From: Thiomonas sp. | GTDB lineage: Bacteria; Pseudomonadota; Gammaproteobacteria; Burkholderiales; Burkholderiaceae_C | DNA length: 6,579 bases | Assembly: GCA_027451915.1 (NCBI GenBank) | Contig: DAIDHU010000569.1 | Span: forward strand, 1 to 6,579 | Reading direction: 5' to 3' | Shown: piece by piece, positions 6,238 to 6,579 of the stretch | How the letters are laid out: each line of letters begins with the position of its first letter | Position numbering within the stretch: position 1 is the first letter of the stretch | Notes under the pieces: model-generated | Told to the model about the DNA's origin: nothing | What the model saw: only the letters and a program-made list of their open reading frames with translations | The model's database searches: none | Program-made: the position numbers and the translations under genes

Positions 6238-6579
6238 TCGGCAGCCTGCAGGCTTTCCATCCGCTGCTCCAGGTCCAGCCATTCCTGTTCGCAGGTCTCG
6301 ATGTCCTGCAGCAGCTGCTTGAGCTCGCGCCCGGCCTGGGCGCGTTCGGCCGGAAGCGGCGACGGCGTGGCCAGTGCCTGCTCGAGCTGGACCCGCCGGG
6401 CCTCCAGGGCGTCCAGGCGCCGTTGCGCGGCCGCCTGCGCCTGGCGCAGGGGCGCCAGCATGCGATCGCGCTCGGCACGCTGGCGGGCCGATGCGCGACG
6501 CTGCTCGCGGCGATTTTCCGGCGCGGGCTGCACGCCCTCCCCCACGCCACCGTCCCCGGACTGCGCGGACGCAGGCTCG
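6219..6579 (-). CDS. C-terminal end of a probable ABC-F family ATPase (runs off right edge)
   Basis: The last 119 codons of a minus-strand gene are visible, ending at the TGA at 6221-6219. The sequence begins as a small-residue-rich linker (EPASAQSGDGGVGEGVQPAP), then a basic stretch ENRREQRRASARQRAERDR, then two amphipathic helices: LAPLRQAQAAAQRRLDALEA with following heptads, and ERAQAGRELKQLLQDIETCE onward, separated by the turn ATPSPLP. A low-complexity linker, a basic helix and an antiparallel coiled coil at the very C-terminus is the layout of Uup/YheS-type ABC-F proteins, soluble ATPases that act on ribosomes. The ATPase cassettes themselves would lie outside the window, so the assignment rests on this tail alone; another coiled-coil protein is possible. 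The gene converges on the MATE gene, and the last 19 bases of the two overlap. Confidence 0.65.
   Translation of the reverse strand, partial: EPASAQSGDGGVGEGVQPAPENRREQRRASARQRAERDRMLAPLRQAQAAAQRRLDALEARRVQLEQALATPSPLPAERAQAGRELKQLLQDIETCEQEWLDLEQRMESLQAADQAVAS
6243..6254. repeat. 12-base palindrome just after the MATE stop codon
   Basis: AGCCTGCAGGCT is a perfect palindrome lying five bases after the MATE stop and inside the 3' end of the convergent gene. On the plus strand it is followed by TT and then CC. It is the only terminator-like element near the junction, and it is weak: four base pairs around TGCA. Confidence 0.35.

Noticed and set aside
4756..6282. Long minus-strand open frame (508 codons) opposite the MATE gene
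   Set aside because: It is Gln/Gly/Arg-rich and of low complexity. It is the antisense image of CTG and GCG codons in a well-supported MATE gene.

Overview
The window reads as an ordinary chromosomal core region from a GC-rich betaproteobacterium, most likely order Burkholderiales and perhaps Alcaligenaceae. The grounds are the protein sequences (a Rho starting MHLSELK and ending near FFDLMRRGG, a type-B bL31 starting MKPGIHPEYR), the high GC and the strong CTG/GCG codon bias. The family-level placement is inference from remembered relatives, not a search. I see no mobile element, phage gene, CRISPR array or tRNA, and no new defence or biosynthetic system.

Layout. Bases 1-405 (minus strand) hold the first 135 codons of dnaX, the clamp-loader tau/gamma subunit, which runs off the left edge. 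A short divergent promoter region follows, then the 4.5S SRP RNA gene ffs (about 467-562, plus strand), then trxA for thioredoxin 1 (625-951). A 416-base non-coding stretch rich in inverted repeats, and very C-rich at its end, leads into rho (1368-2630), the transcription termination factor. rpmE2 for type-B bL31 (2804-3073) follows behind its own likely extended -10 promoter and ends in a strong intrinsic terminator (3121-3148). Next come two overlapping membrane-protein genes: an ArnT/PMT-like GT-C family protein (3177-4874) and a MATE-family transporter (4858-6237). At the right edge, the 3' end of a probable ABC-F ATPase gene (6219 onward, minus strand) converges on the MATE gene and overlaps it by 19 bases.

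How the genes relate. dnaX, ffs, trxA, rho and rpmE2 are housekeeping genes for replication, protein targeting, redox balance, transcription termination and translation. They sit side by side but most have separate signals. The GT-C and MATE genes overlap and are almost certainly one operon.

The points most worth a second look are regulatory. The dnaX and ffs promoters have mirrored TACAAT -10 boxes on one dyad axis, which would make the dnaX mRNA leaderless. ffs may read through into trxA. The C-rich tract abutting the rho start codon looks like a Rho utilisation site for self-control. The intrinsic terminator lies only 28 bases before the GT-C/MATE operon, with no visible promoter between.
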